From Gemmatimonadales bacterium (GTDB lineage Bacteria; Gemmatimonadota; Gemmatimonadetes; Gemmatimonadales; GWC2-71-9): 5,300 nucleotides of DNA. The translations under genes were made by a program, and so were the position numbers. Positions 1 through 5,300 of the stretch are shown here, in pieces; the first letter of the stretch is position 1; the number at the start of each line of letters is the position of its first letter. Below the pieces are notes generated by a model. That model did not search any database. It was not told the DNA's origin and worked only from the letters and a program-made list of their open reading frames with translations. The stretch lies in the NCBI GenBank assembly GCA_030597435.1, contig JAUVRV010000243.1, forward strand, positions 1 through 5,300, written 5' to 3'.

Positions 1-1091
1 AGACCACCAGACATGGCCGGGTCGAAGCTGGTATGAAGCACGACACCCGGCTGGCCCTCCAGACGTCTCATCCAACGGTCGCGCAGATAGCGCAACCGAG
101 CGATCTTGCGTTCCGCACCGATGCCGTTGTGAAACGTCAGAGCCTCTCCTATTGCGTTGTGGTTGGCTGCCGGATGTGTCCCAATCTCCTCGAACTTCCT
201 GATGTTGTTGTTCATGGACTTTGGTGCAGCCATCAGGGGCCACAGTTTCTCGATCTTGTCGCGCTTGACGTAAAGAAAGCCTGTCCCATGCGGTGCCAAG
301 AGCCACTTATGCAGTGACGTCCCATAGTAGTCACATTCGAGGTCATCGCGCTGGAACGGGAAATGGGCAAACGCGTGGGCTCCATCCACAATCGTTTCGA
401 TTCCCCGGTCTCGGGCCAGTTGGCAGATCTCCTTCACCGGAAAGATCTGTCCGGACAGATTCGTGACGTGACAAAACAGGATGACCTTGGTCCGCGGAGT
501 AATGCCACTCTCGATTTGATCTGCCAGATACTGCATGCTAGGTGGTGGCGCCGGAAACGAGACCTTCTTCACCACGATGCCATCGCGCCGTACACGCTGA
601 TCCCAGGTCGTGAGCATGCGCGGGTAGTCTTGTCCCGTAGTGAGCACCTCGTCGCCCGGTTGTAGATCCAAGCCCATCTGGCAGATCTCGAGCGCTTCAC
701 TTGCGTTCCGCGTAATCGCCATCTCCTCGGTATCACAACCGAAGGCGCGCGCGAGCCGGATCCGCACACCCTCCACCTCCGGTTCGAGATGACTCCACAT
801 ATGGTAGGATGTCGCCTGATTGGAGTAGTCCAGGTAACGCTTCATTGCGTCCTGAACCACCTTGGGGCTGGGACAGACGCCACCGTTGTTCAGGTGTATC
901 AGGGTACGATTCACCGTGAACGCCTGTTGAATCGCAAACCAGAAATCCTCGTCTGCTGCCACCTCGTCCGGTGAGCGCCCATCTACCGAGGACGCTGCCG
1001 AGAGGATCTGCGCCAGGCCATCGTCTCGCAGTGCGGGTGGGGCAACAGCGGCCGCACCAACCACCGAATGCAGAAAACCGCGACGGTTCAT
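1..1091 (-). CDS. Tat-signal PLP-dependent class V aminotransferase-fold protein (isopenicillin N epimerase-like), C-terminus cut by window edge
   Basis: My own minus-strand translation is open from ATG at 1091 to base 1, giving 363 codons with no stop; the C-terminus lies outside the window. The N-terminus is MNRRGFLHSVVGAAAVA, a twin-arginine leader (R3-R4, then G-F-L), which predicts Tat export of a folded, cofactor-loaded enzyme. The rest has fold-type I PLP enzyme features: LIHLNNGG near residues 64-71, a DGAHA motif with D236 (expected to contact the pyridine nitrogen) and H239, and GTSLHKW with K262 as the probable Schiff-base lysine. This layout is that of class V aminotransferases, in particular the group annotated as isopenicillin N epimerase-like. 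That label is a family name; nothing here supports beta-lactam synthesis, and a cysteine desulfurase or other amino-acid lyase/epimerase activity is equally possible. The start is fixed by AAGGAG (1106-1101) nine bases upstream. The gene lies 71 bp after the SURF1 stop, so it could be the operon's last gene or have its own promoter. The substrate is unknown. Confidence 0.88.
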   Translation of the reverse strand, partial: MNRRGFLHSVVGAAAVAPPALRDDGLAQILSAASSVDGRSPDEVAADEDFWFAIQQAFTVNRTLIHLNNGGVCPSPKVVQDAMKRYLDYSNQATSYHMWSHLEPEVEGVRIRLARAFGCDTEEMAITRNASEALEICQMGLDLQPGDEVLTTGQDYPRMLTTWDQRVRRDGIVVKKVSFPAPPPSMQYLADQIESGITPRTKVILFCHVTNLSGQIFPVKEICQLARDRGIETIVDGAHAFAHFPFQRDDLECDYYGTSLHKWLLAPHGTGFLYVKRDKIEKLWPLMAAPKSMNNNIRKFEEIGTHPAANHNAIGEALTFHNGIGAERKIARLRYLRDRWMRRLEGQPGVVLHTSFDPAMSGG

Positions 1092-1100
1092 CACGAGCGG

Positions 1101-1106
1101 CTCCTT
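1101..1106 (-). promoter_or_regulatory. Shine-Dalgarno of the class V aminotransferase-fold gene
   Basis: The minus strand reads AAGGAG followed by a 9-base spacer to the ATG at 1091. This strong site supports the chosen start, which brings in the twin-arginine leader, and allows translation independent of the upstream SURF1 gene. Confidence 0.75.
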
Positions 1107-1162
1107 GTTGTTGAGACTGGTGAGTTGCGTATTGGCCAGTGTGGTTCGGCTAGGACGGCAAG

Positions 1163-1885
1163 TCAAGGGGAGGCAGAGGAGGCAGGGGGGACAGAAGGGG
1201 CAGAAGGTCTCTTTCCCAAACTGCGAGACAGCAACAACGAGCCTACGATCGCGATTACCGCGAAAGAGAACCACTGGACGGCGTAGGACAGATGTGGGCC
1301 GTTTGTGAGTTCCGGCAACGGAACGGGGGTCAGATCGGCCGGGGCACCTGACGATTTGACGGTACGTCGCAGCACGAGGGGAAACAGCGGATAGGGATAC
1401 ACGTGCTGCAACTCTGTCGGATTGACGCCCCGGACGTAGCGTGGCCACCCCGGACTACCCGAGTCGCCCCCCTCCAACGATACCAGAACTCCCGTCACTC
1501 TCGCAGTGTCGGATTCTGCCAGTGCGTTCAGGTCAACGGTTCTCGCATCCGGCGAAAGAGCGATACCCCGCTCGACCAGGACCGCGCCGCCACCATGGAA
1601 CCGAAGCGGCGTGACGACATGTACGGCAGGTACCCCGCTTCTGCTCCGAGCCACCACCACTATCTCACGCTCGAAGTCGAACACTCCGTCAGCTAGAGCC
1701 TTGCGGTACCGGAGTGAGTCTGAATCATGTTCGGTCGGAAGCTCAATTACAGGTAGCGAGAGTCTTGCTTCGGCCAAGGTGTTGATGTTTCGTCGCTGAT
1801 CCAGCCGCTCAAGCTGCCAGACCCCGAGACGAATGCACACGGCCGCTGTCCCAAACGCAACGGCAAAGATGAGGTAACGTCTCAA
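1163..1885 (-). CDS. surf1: SURF1-family cytochrome c oxidase assembly protein
   Basis: This 240-residue inner-membrane protein is a SURF1 homologue; the family aids haem a insertion into subunit I of aa3-type cytochrome oxidase. Visible marks are an N-terminal membrane segment (about 4-20) followed by the hallmark G21-x-W23-Q24-x-E-R27; a soluble domain with YRKALADGVF (60-69), GVPAVHVVTPL (84-94) and VLVERG (102-107, usually VLVNRGW, so the Asn and Trp are replaced); and a second membrane segment (about 201-221) opening with H198-L-S-Y-A-V-Q-W. That His sits where a haem a contact has been proposed for Paracoccus Surf1. The tail (about 226-240) is low-complexity Ser/Pro/Ala. Two hairpin ends flanking an outside domain is the normal family topology, and the length is typical. 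The start is TTG at 1885, overlapping the rpiA stop as TTGA, with GGAG nine bases upstream inside rpiA. No cox, cta or haem A synthase gene is visible nearby, which is less usual for this family. Confidence 0.9.
   Translation of the reverse strand: MRRYLIFAVAFGTAAVCIRLGVWQLERLDQRRNINTLAEARLSLPVIELPTEHDSDSLRYRKALADGVFDFEREIVVVARSRSGVPAVHVVTPLRFHGGGAVLVERGIALSPDARTVDLNALAESDTARVTGVLVSLEGGDSGSPGWPRYVRGVNPTELQHVYPYPLFPLVLRRTVKSSGAPADLTPVPLPELTNGPHLSYAVQWFSFAVIAIVGSLLLSRSLGKRPSAPSVPPASSASP
1165..1207. other. Polypurine/G-rich tract over the SURF1 3' end
   Basis: The plus strand is almost all A and G here (interrupted by single C's), with G runs at 1167-1170, 1185-1190 and 1197-1200 plus shorter GG pairs. 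On the coding strand it is C/T-rich and encodes the Ser/Pro/Ala tail of SURF1. It is best explained as a low-complexity C-terminal extension; only three runs reach three or more G's, so a classical four-run quadruplex is not formed. Confidence 0.5.
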
Positions 1886-2571
1886 ACGCGCTCGCTCCGC
1901 CCGATAATCACCTGCGGTGACATGTTGAGGAACAACCCGGTCTCGACCACGCCAGGACGTTTTCCAACGGTGTCATACACAGCCTCGAGATCAGTTATCC
2001 CGCCAGGGAACCGGCAGTCGATGATGTAGTGACCCTCGTCCGTCACGTATGGATCTCCAGCCGCGTCCAACCGCAGTACCGGTTCTGCCCCGATTTCCCT
2101 CAGTGGAGCCTCGTGAGTCTTCCACCCGAAGCCGATCACCTCTACTGGGAGCGGAAAGGACTCTCCCAAACGAGTGACCAACTTGGACTCGTCGGCCACT
2201 ATGAAGAGCTGGCGCGACGCCGTGGCCACGATCTTCTCCCAGAGCAGCGCGCCACCTCCGCCTTTGACGAGATTCCCCTCCGGGTCGATCTCATCGGCCC
2301 CATCTATGGTCAGATCGATCACCGGACGCTCGTTGAGTGTTGTGAGGGGTACGCCAACCGACTCAGCCAGATCACGCGTCTGGATCGATGTGGCAATGCC
2401 GACGATGTCGCTCAGTTCTCCGTGCTTCAGCTTTCTCCCAATGGCCTCGACGGCGAACTTGGCCGTGGATCCGGTACCCAGACCCACCACCATTCCCGAC
2501 CGAACGTTCTCGACGGCCTGTTCCGCAGCACGGCGCTTCAGCTCCGCAACATCGGGCGCGTTTCCACTCAC
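1882..2571 (-). CDS. rpiA: Ribose-5-phosphate isomerase A
   Basis: This cytosolic enzyme interconverts ribose 5-phosphate and ribulose 5-phosphate in the non-oxidative pentose phosphate pathway. At 229 residues it has normal RpiA length. The N-terminal phosphate-binding loop is VVGLGTGSTAKF (28-39). The active-site run follows: DLTIDGADEID (86-96) with D90 and D93, KGGGGALLWEK (103-113) with K103 and E112. These match the E. coli RpiA residues D81, D84, K94 and E103 with a constant offset of nine. Further family marks are FIVADESKLV and FPLPVEVI after it, and VETGLFLN near the C-terminus. No catalytic residue is missing. The start is GTG at 2571, overlapping the tkt stop as GTGA, with AAGGGAG (2588-2582) ten bases upstream inside tkt. 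The 3' end overlaps SURF1 by four bases. It is unrelated in sequence to RpiB. Co-transcription with tkt is a sensible pathway pairing. Confidence 0.97.
   Translation of the reverse strand: MSGNAPDVAELKRRAAEQAVENVRSGMVVGLGTGSTAKFAVEAIGRKLKHGELSDIVGIATSIQTRDLAESVGVPLTTLNERPVIDLTIDGADEIDPEGNLVKGGGGALLWEKIVATASRQLFIVADESKLVTRLGESFPLPVEVIGFGWKTHEAPLREIGAEPVLRLDAAGDPYVTDEGHYIIDCRFPGGITDLEAVYDTVGKRPGVVETGLFLNMSPQVIIGRSERV
1895..1898 (-). promoter_or_regulatory. Shine-Dalgarno for SURF1, inside the rpiA 3' end
   Basis: The minus strand has GGAG (1898-1895) nine bases before the TTG start at 1885, within the last codons of rpiA. Together with the TTGA overlap it decides the non-ATG start and suggests re-initiation by ribosomes that finish rpiA. 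Confidence 0.6.
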
Positions 2572-4592
2572 CGCGCCAGTACTCCCTTCAGGCGTGCTAC
2601 GACGGCGTCAGCGATGAGACCATACTCCTCGAACAATCTCGGACCCGGTGCAGATGCTCCGAAGTGGTCCAACCCGACGATGTCCCCCTTTTCGCCAATC
2701 CAGCGATACCAGGGCATCGGATGTGCAGCCTCGACCGCGACACGAGCCGTCACTTCCGGTGGCAGAACCTGTTCCCGGTACTCGACCGGCTGGGCAGCGA
2801 AATACTCCATGCACGGCATGCTCACCACCCGAATCGCAATACCCTCCTTGCTCAGTCGCTCGCGAGCTTCGAGTGCGACACTCACCTCGGATCCGGTGGC
2901 AATGATGATCGCCGCAGGTTTCCCGCCATCGGCATCGGCCAGGACATACGCACCGCGCTCGAGCCCGGATGCCTCTGCGAACTGAGATCGGTCTATCGTG
3001 GGCACCTTCTGCCTGGTCAGCGACAGGGCTACCGGACCACCGCGATGCTTGATCACCGCCCGCCATGCTGCCACAGTTTCGTTCGCATCGGCCGGACGAA
3101 TCACGGTCATGTTCGGGATGGCACGCAGAGTTGCCAGCATCTCGATCGGCTGGTGTGTGGGACCATCTTCGCCGACTCCGATGGAGTCGTGAGAGAAGAC
3201 ATATATGGTCTTCAATCCCATGATGGCTGCGAGTCTGATCGGCGGTTTCATGTAGTCGCAGAACACCAGAAACGTCGCGGCATAGGGAATGAACCCGCCG
3301 TACAGGGCCATTCCGTTTGCAACCGAGCCCATGGCGTGCTCGCGAATTCCGAAATAGACGTTGCGACCGGCGTAATTGTCACGACTCAAAGGCTCCCCGC
3401 CCCTGATCGCGGTCTTGTTTGACCCGGTGAGATCAGCCGAGCCTCCCACCAATTCCGGCAAGGCAGGTGCGATTGCATTGAGGGCCTGTCCCGATGCTGC
3501 CCGGGTTGCCATCGGTCCCGTTTCGCTATCGAAGGTTGGCAGCTGTTCATCCCAACCCTGCGGCAATTCACCGGCCATTCGACGACGCAACTCCTTGGCA
3601 GACTCTGGATGCTCTGCTTCGTAGGCCGCAAACTGCTGATCCCATTCCGCCTGCATGGCGGCACCCCGCGTAATGCACCGTCGCCAGTGGGCTAGCGCGT
3701 CGTCGGGGATTGTGAACGCTGCGTCGAACTCCCACCCCAGATTCTTCTTGGTGAGTCTGATCTCTTCCTCACCCAGCGGGGCACCATGGGAATCGGACGT
3801 GCCTTGTTTGTTGGGACTGCCGTAGGCTATCTGGGTGCGCACTATGATGAGCGACGGAGTACCCGAGGCCTTGGCCACGGAAACGGCCTGATCGATCGCC
3901 GCGATATCGTTGCCGTCTTCGACACGCCGCACATCCCAGCCATATGCCTCGAACCGCTGGGCGGTGTCGTCACTCATCACCAGACCTGTTGCGCCGTCGA
4001 TCGTGATCTGGTTCTCGTCGTAGAAGCCGATCAACCGGCCCAGCTTCCAGTGCCCCGCCAGCGACGCGGCCTCGTGTGACACACCTTCCATCACGTCCCC
4101 GTCACTCGCCAGGAAGTAGGTCCAATGGTCAAATACGTCATGGCCCGGACGACCGAATTCGGCCGCAATACGCGCCTGTGCCAGTGCCAAGCCAACCGCA
4201 TTGGCCAGACCTTGACCTAGCGGTCCTGTCGTGGTCTCAACGCCTGGTGTGGTGCCATACTCGGGGTGACCCGGTGTACGGCTGCCCCACTGGCGGAAAT
4301 CCTTAATGTCGTCCAAGGACAGATCGTAGCCCGAGAGGTGCAGCGCGCTATAGAGCAACATCGAAGCATGACCGCACGAGAGAACGAAGCGATCCCGCGC
4401 CAGCCAATCCGGATTGGCCGGATTGTGGCGGAGATGCTTGGTCCAGAGTGTATATGTGATCGGTGCCAGCGCCATCGGTGCGCCCGGATGGCCTGAATTG
4501 GCCCGTTGGACGGCCTCCATTGACAGCACGCGGACGGTGTTGATACAGAGCTCATCGATGGTCTCTAAGCCCGTCGCAACAACCTCAGCCAT
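2568..4592 (-). CDS. tkt: Transketolase
   Basis: Transketolase moves two-carbon ketol units between sugar phosphates (xylulose 5-phosphate to ribose 5-phosphate or erythrose 4-phosphate) with thiamine diphosphate and a divalent metal, in the cytosol. It is full length at 674 residues (E. coli TktA 663). Domain order is normal. The N-terminal ThDP domain has NSGHPGAPM with H35, SCGHASML (72-79), GHPEYGTTPGVETTTGPLGQ (108-127) and the metal/diphosphate motif from S163-D164-G165-D166 to N194. The pyrimidine-binding domain has IREHAMG with the catalytic glutamate E418, and FSHDSIGVGEDGPTHQP with H468, D476 and H480. These correspond to E. coli D155, N185, E411, H461, D469 and H473. A C-terminal domain follows. 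The usual GDG is GDV here at 165-167, which is tolerable because D164 and N194 remain. The start is ATG at 4592, with AGGAG ten bases upstream. It is the first gene of the tkt-rpiA-SURF1 operon and is divergent from acnA. Confidence 0.98.
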   Translation of the reverse strand: MAEVVATGLETIDELCINTVRVLSMEAVQRANSGHPGAPMALAPITYTLWTKHLRHNPANPDWLARDRFVLSCGHASMLLYSALHLSGYDLSLDDIKDFRQWGSRTPGHPEYGTTPGVETTTGPLGQGLANAVGLALAQARIAAEFGRPGHDVFDHWTYFLASDGDVMEGVSHEAASLAGHWKLGRLIGFYDENQITIDGATGLVMSDDTAQRFEAYGWDVRRVEDGNDIAAIDQAVSVAKASGTPSLIIVRTQIAYGSPNKQGTSDSHGAPLGEEEIRLTKKNLGWEFDAAFTIPDDALAHWRRCITRGAAMQAEWDQQFAAYEAEHPESAKELRRRMAGELPQGWDEQLPTFDSETGPMATRAASGQALNAIAPALPELVGGSADLTGSNKTAIRGGEPLSRDNYAGRNVYFGIREHAMGSVANGMALYGGFIPYAATFLVFCDYMKPPIRLAAIMGLKTIYVFSHDSIGVGEDGPTHQPIEMLATLRAIPNMTVIRPADANETVAAWRAVIKHRGGPVALSLTRQKVPTIDRSQFAEASGLERGAYVLADADGGKPAAIIIATGSEVSVALEARERLSKEGIAIRVVSMPCMEYFAAQPVEYREQVLPPEVTARVAVEAAHPMPWYRWIGEKGDIVGLDHFGASAPGPRLFEEYGLIADAVVARLKGVLAR
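2582..2588 (-). promoter_or_regulatory. Shine-Dalgarno for rpiA, inside the tkt 3' end
   Basis: The minus strand reads AAGGGAG with a 10-base spacer to the GTG at 2571. It lies within the last tkt codons and supports the GTG start and coupling across the GTGA overlap. Confidence 0.65.
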
Positions 4593-4602
4593 ATTCGGAT
4601 TT

Positions 4603-4607
4603 CTCCT
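4603..4607 (-). promoter_or_regulatory. Shine-Dalgarno of tkt
   Basis: The minus strand has AGGAG ten bases upstream of the ATG at 4592. It is a clear site that fixes the start of the operon's first gene. Confidence 0.7.
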
Positions 4608-4657
4608 GGAGGTGTTCGATTCAGTTATGGAGTGCGGGGGGAGGACCCGCGGCTAAC

Positions 4658-4663
4658 AATCTA
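4658..4663 (-). promoter_or_regulatory. Possible tkt -10 hexamer (TAGATT)
   Basis: The minus strand has TAGATT, four of six matches to TATAAT, 65 bases upstream of the tkt ATG. No matching -35 is seen at 16-18 bases; TTATGC at a 19-base spacing is a poor fit. This is a tentative call. Confidence 0.22.
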
Positions 4664-4691
4664 GTCGGATGGGCGGCGAGACGCATAACGA

Positions 4692-4728
4692 TCCGGTTAC
4701 CCGGTTGCCCGGTAACCCGGTTTCCCGG
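4692..4728. repeat. Short tandem array, 8-bp period (CCCGGTTN-type, about 4.6 units)
   Basis: Consecutive 8-base units read TCCGGTTA, CCCGGTTG, CCCGGTAA, CCCGGTTT and a partial CCCGG. The core CCGGT is kept in all four full units while the last two or three positions vary. It sits near the middle of the divergent intergenic region, about 100 bases from tkt and 85 from acnA. It may be a cluster of protein-binding sites or only a slipped-strand repeat. Confidence 0.8.
4695..4717. promoter_or_regulatory. Inverted repeat GGTTACC-N9-GGTAACC, candidate operator
   Basis: Two 7-base arms (4695-4701 and 4711-4717) are exact reverse complements around a 9-base centre; inside, GG at 4703-4704 can also pair with CC at 4708-4709. 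Arm centres lie 16 bp apart. Such a dyad between divergent genes would suit a dimeric regulator. It is embedded in the 8-bp array, so part of the symmetry follows from the repeat, and no regulator is identified. Confidence 0.45.
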
Positions 4729-4759
4729 CCCCCACCCCTCCGCCTTCGTGGAAACGCCT

Positions 4760-4771
4760 ATCTAGCTAGAT
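4760..4771. promoter_or_regulatory. Perfect 12-bp palindrome ATCTAGCTAGAT
   Basis: The 12 bases equal their own reverse complement and lie 41 bases before the acnA start. They overlap possible acnA -10 hexamers (TATCTA at 4759-4764, TAGATT at 4767-4772). An operator covering the promoter is plausible, but no bound protein can be named. Confidence 0.45.
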
Positions 4772-4772
4772 T
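4767..4772 (+). promoter_or_regulatory. Possible acnA -10 hexamer (TAGATT)
   Basis: TAGATT occurs 40 bases upstream of the acnA ATG and mirrors the hexamer on the tkt side. TTCGTG (4745-4750) lies 16 bases upstream but matches TTGACA only in its first two bases. TATCTA (4759-4764) is an alternative -10. This is a tentative call. Confidence 0.22.
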
Positions 4773-4812
4773 TCGCCAGCCGCCAAGTCCAAACACACAG
4801 CAGAATCGAACC

Positions 4813-5300
4813 ATGACCAATCCATTCGAAGCCAAGACGACCATCGATCTCCCCGAGGGGACGACCACGATCTACAGGCTCGGAGCCCTCGCTGAGCAGG
4901 GACTCGTCGAGCCGGATCAACTCCCGTTCTCGATCCGCGTGCTGTTGGAGAACGTGCTACGCCACTGCGGCAATGGTGTCGTGACCGACGACCACGTCAA
5001 GGCGGTCGCTGCATGGAAACCGCAACCCGATCGTACTACCGAAGTGCCGTTCATGCCCGGTCGGATCATCCTGCAGGACTTCACCGGCGTTCCGGCGGTG
5101 GTGGACCTCGCGGCAATGCGTGATGCCATTCTGCAGTTGGGTGGTGACGCCGCGAAGATCAATCCGCTGGTGCAGACAGATCTCGTAATCGATCACTCAG
5201 TCCAAGTGGACTTCTTCGGCACCGCTGACGCCTATCGCTTGAACGTCGAGAAAGAGATGGAGCGCAACGGTGAGCGCTATGCCCTGCTCCGCTGGGCCCA
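4813..5300 (+). CDS. acnA: Aconitate hydratase, AcnA/IRP type, N-terminal part (cut by window edge)
   Basis: The reading frame opens at ATG 4813 and runs through the window's end, giving 162 complete codons; the family is about 900 residues, so under a fifth is visible. Aconitase isomerises citrate to isocitrate through cis-aconitate in the TCA cycle, in the cytosol, using a 4Fe-4S cluster whose cysteine ligands lie downstream of this part. Recognition rests on YRLGAL (21-26), LPFSIRVLLENVLRHCG (37-53), the run PGRIILQDFTGVPAVVDLAA (82-101) and INPLVQTDLVIDHSVQVD (116-133), all typical of AcnA/IRP1-type aconitases and not of AcnB. Position 121-122, usually Pro-Val, is Gln-Thr here. No Shine-Dalgarno is seen in the A/C-rich leader before the start, unlike the other genes in the window; the match to family N-termini still favours this ATG. 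It is divergent from tkt. Confidence 0.95.
   Translation, partial: MTNPFEAKTTIDLPEGTTTIYRLGALAEQGLVEPDQLPFSIRVLLENVLRHCGNGVVTDDHVKAVAAWKPQPDRTTEVPFMPGRIILQDFTGVPAVVDLAAMRDAILQLGGDAAKINPLVQTDLVIDHSVQVDFFGTADAYRLNVEKEMERNGERYALLRWA

Larger units (their letters stand above)
4593..4812. promoter_or_regulatory. Divergent tkt/acnA intergenic control region
   Basis: These 220 bases separate two genes reading outward, so both promoters must lie here or inside the flanking genes. I see no convincing ORF and no terminator. The contents are the tkt Shine-Dalgarno, a CTAGATT element pointing to tkt (4664-4658), the CCGGTT-type 8-bp array (4692-4728), a C-rich patch (about 4724-4743), a 12-bp palindrome overlapping a second CTAGATT pointing to acnA (4760-4772), and an A/C-rich acnA leader without a Shine-Dalgarno. 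No sigma-70 -35 box is recognisable for either gene. Confidence 0.7.

Noticed and set aside
363..665. Plus-strand open frame inside the class V aminotransferase-fold gene
   Set aside because: The opposite strand carries an uninterrupted 363-codon frame with PLP-enzyme motifs covering this entire stretch.
1116..1140. Possible hairpin ACTGG/CCAGT between SURF1 and the aminotransferase-fold gene
   Set aside because: The stem is five pairs with a 15-base loop and no following T-run on the minus strand, so it is not a credible terminator.
2029..2985. Plus-strand open frame (318 codons) antisense to rpiA and tkt
   Set aside because: It crosses the rpiA/tkt junction on the wrong strand, has low-complexity composition and no motif. 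It is a shadow of the real genes.
2388..3422. Long plus-strand open frame (344 codons) antisense to tkt
   Set aside because: It lies opposite tkt and rpiA, which have complete catalytic motifs. Its translation is rich in Arg, His, Cys and Ser with no recognisable domain, as expected from a GC-rich shadow frame.
4414..4656. Plus-strand open frame crossing the tkt start into the intergenic region
   Set aside because: Most of it is antisense to the conserved N-terminus of tkt, and it has no recognisable domain.
4695..4717. The GGTTACC dyad as an intrinsic terminator
   Set aside because: It lies between divergent genes, where no transcript is expected to end, and has no T-run on either side.
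4917..5196. Two minus-strand open frames opposite acnA
   Set aside because: The plus strand carries clear aconitase motifs here; the minus frames overlap each other and show no family features.

Overview
The window looks like a stretch of core-metabolism chromosome from an aerobic, fairly GC-rich bacterium. There are no mobile elements, RNA genes or CRISPR arrays. SURF1 implies a haem-copper cytochrome c oxidase, and an AcnA-type aconitase implies a TCA cycle. A Tat-exported, isopenicillin-N-epimerase-like PLP protein is a type I associate with Gemmatimonadota, Acidobacteriota and similar environmental lineages. The taxonomic guess is weak and rests on gene content only.

Layout: positions 1-4592 hold four genes on the minus strand. 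In transcription order they are transketolase (tkt, 4592-2568), ribose-5-phosphate isomerase A (rpiA, 2571-1882), a SURF1-family protein (1885-1163) and, after 71 bp, a Tat-signal class V aminotransferase-fold protein (1091 to beyond the left edge). The first three are joined by 4-base start/stop overlaps (GTGA, then TTGA), so they almost certainly form one translationally coupled operon. The fourth gene may be read through from it, since no terminator is visible in the gap, and it has its own good Shine-Dalgarno sequence. A 220-bp divergent intergenic region (4593-4812) separates tkt from the start of an aconitate hydratase gene (acnA, 4813 to beyond the right edge) on the plus strand.

Function: tkt and rpiA are two steps of the non-oxidative pentose phosphate pathway, and RpiA makes the ribose 5-phosphate that transketolase uses. 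SURF1 helps insert haem a into cytochrome oxidase and has no direct metabolic link to them. Its position here may be a coupling with respiratory growth or simple operon drift. Aconitase, divergently transcribed, opens the TCA cycle.

The least explained DNA is the tkt/acnA intergenic region. It contains an 8-bp-period array of CCGGT(T/A)-type units with an embedded 7-9-7 dyad, a separate perfect 12-bp palindrome, and a mirrored CTAGATT element on each side. I see no new defence, mobile or biosynthetic system; the genes are recognisable housekeeping families.
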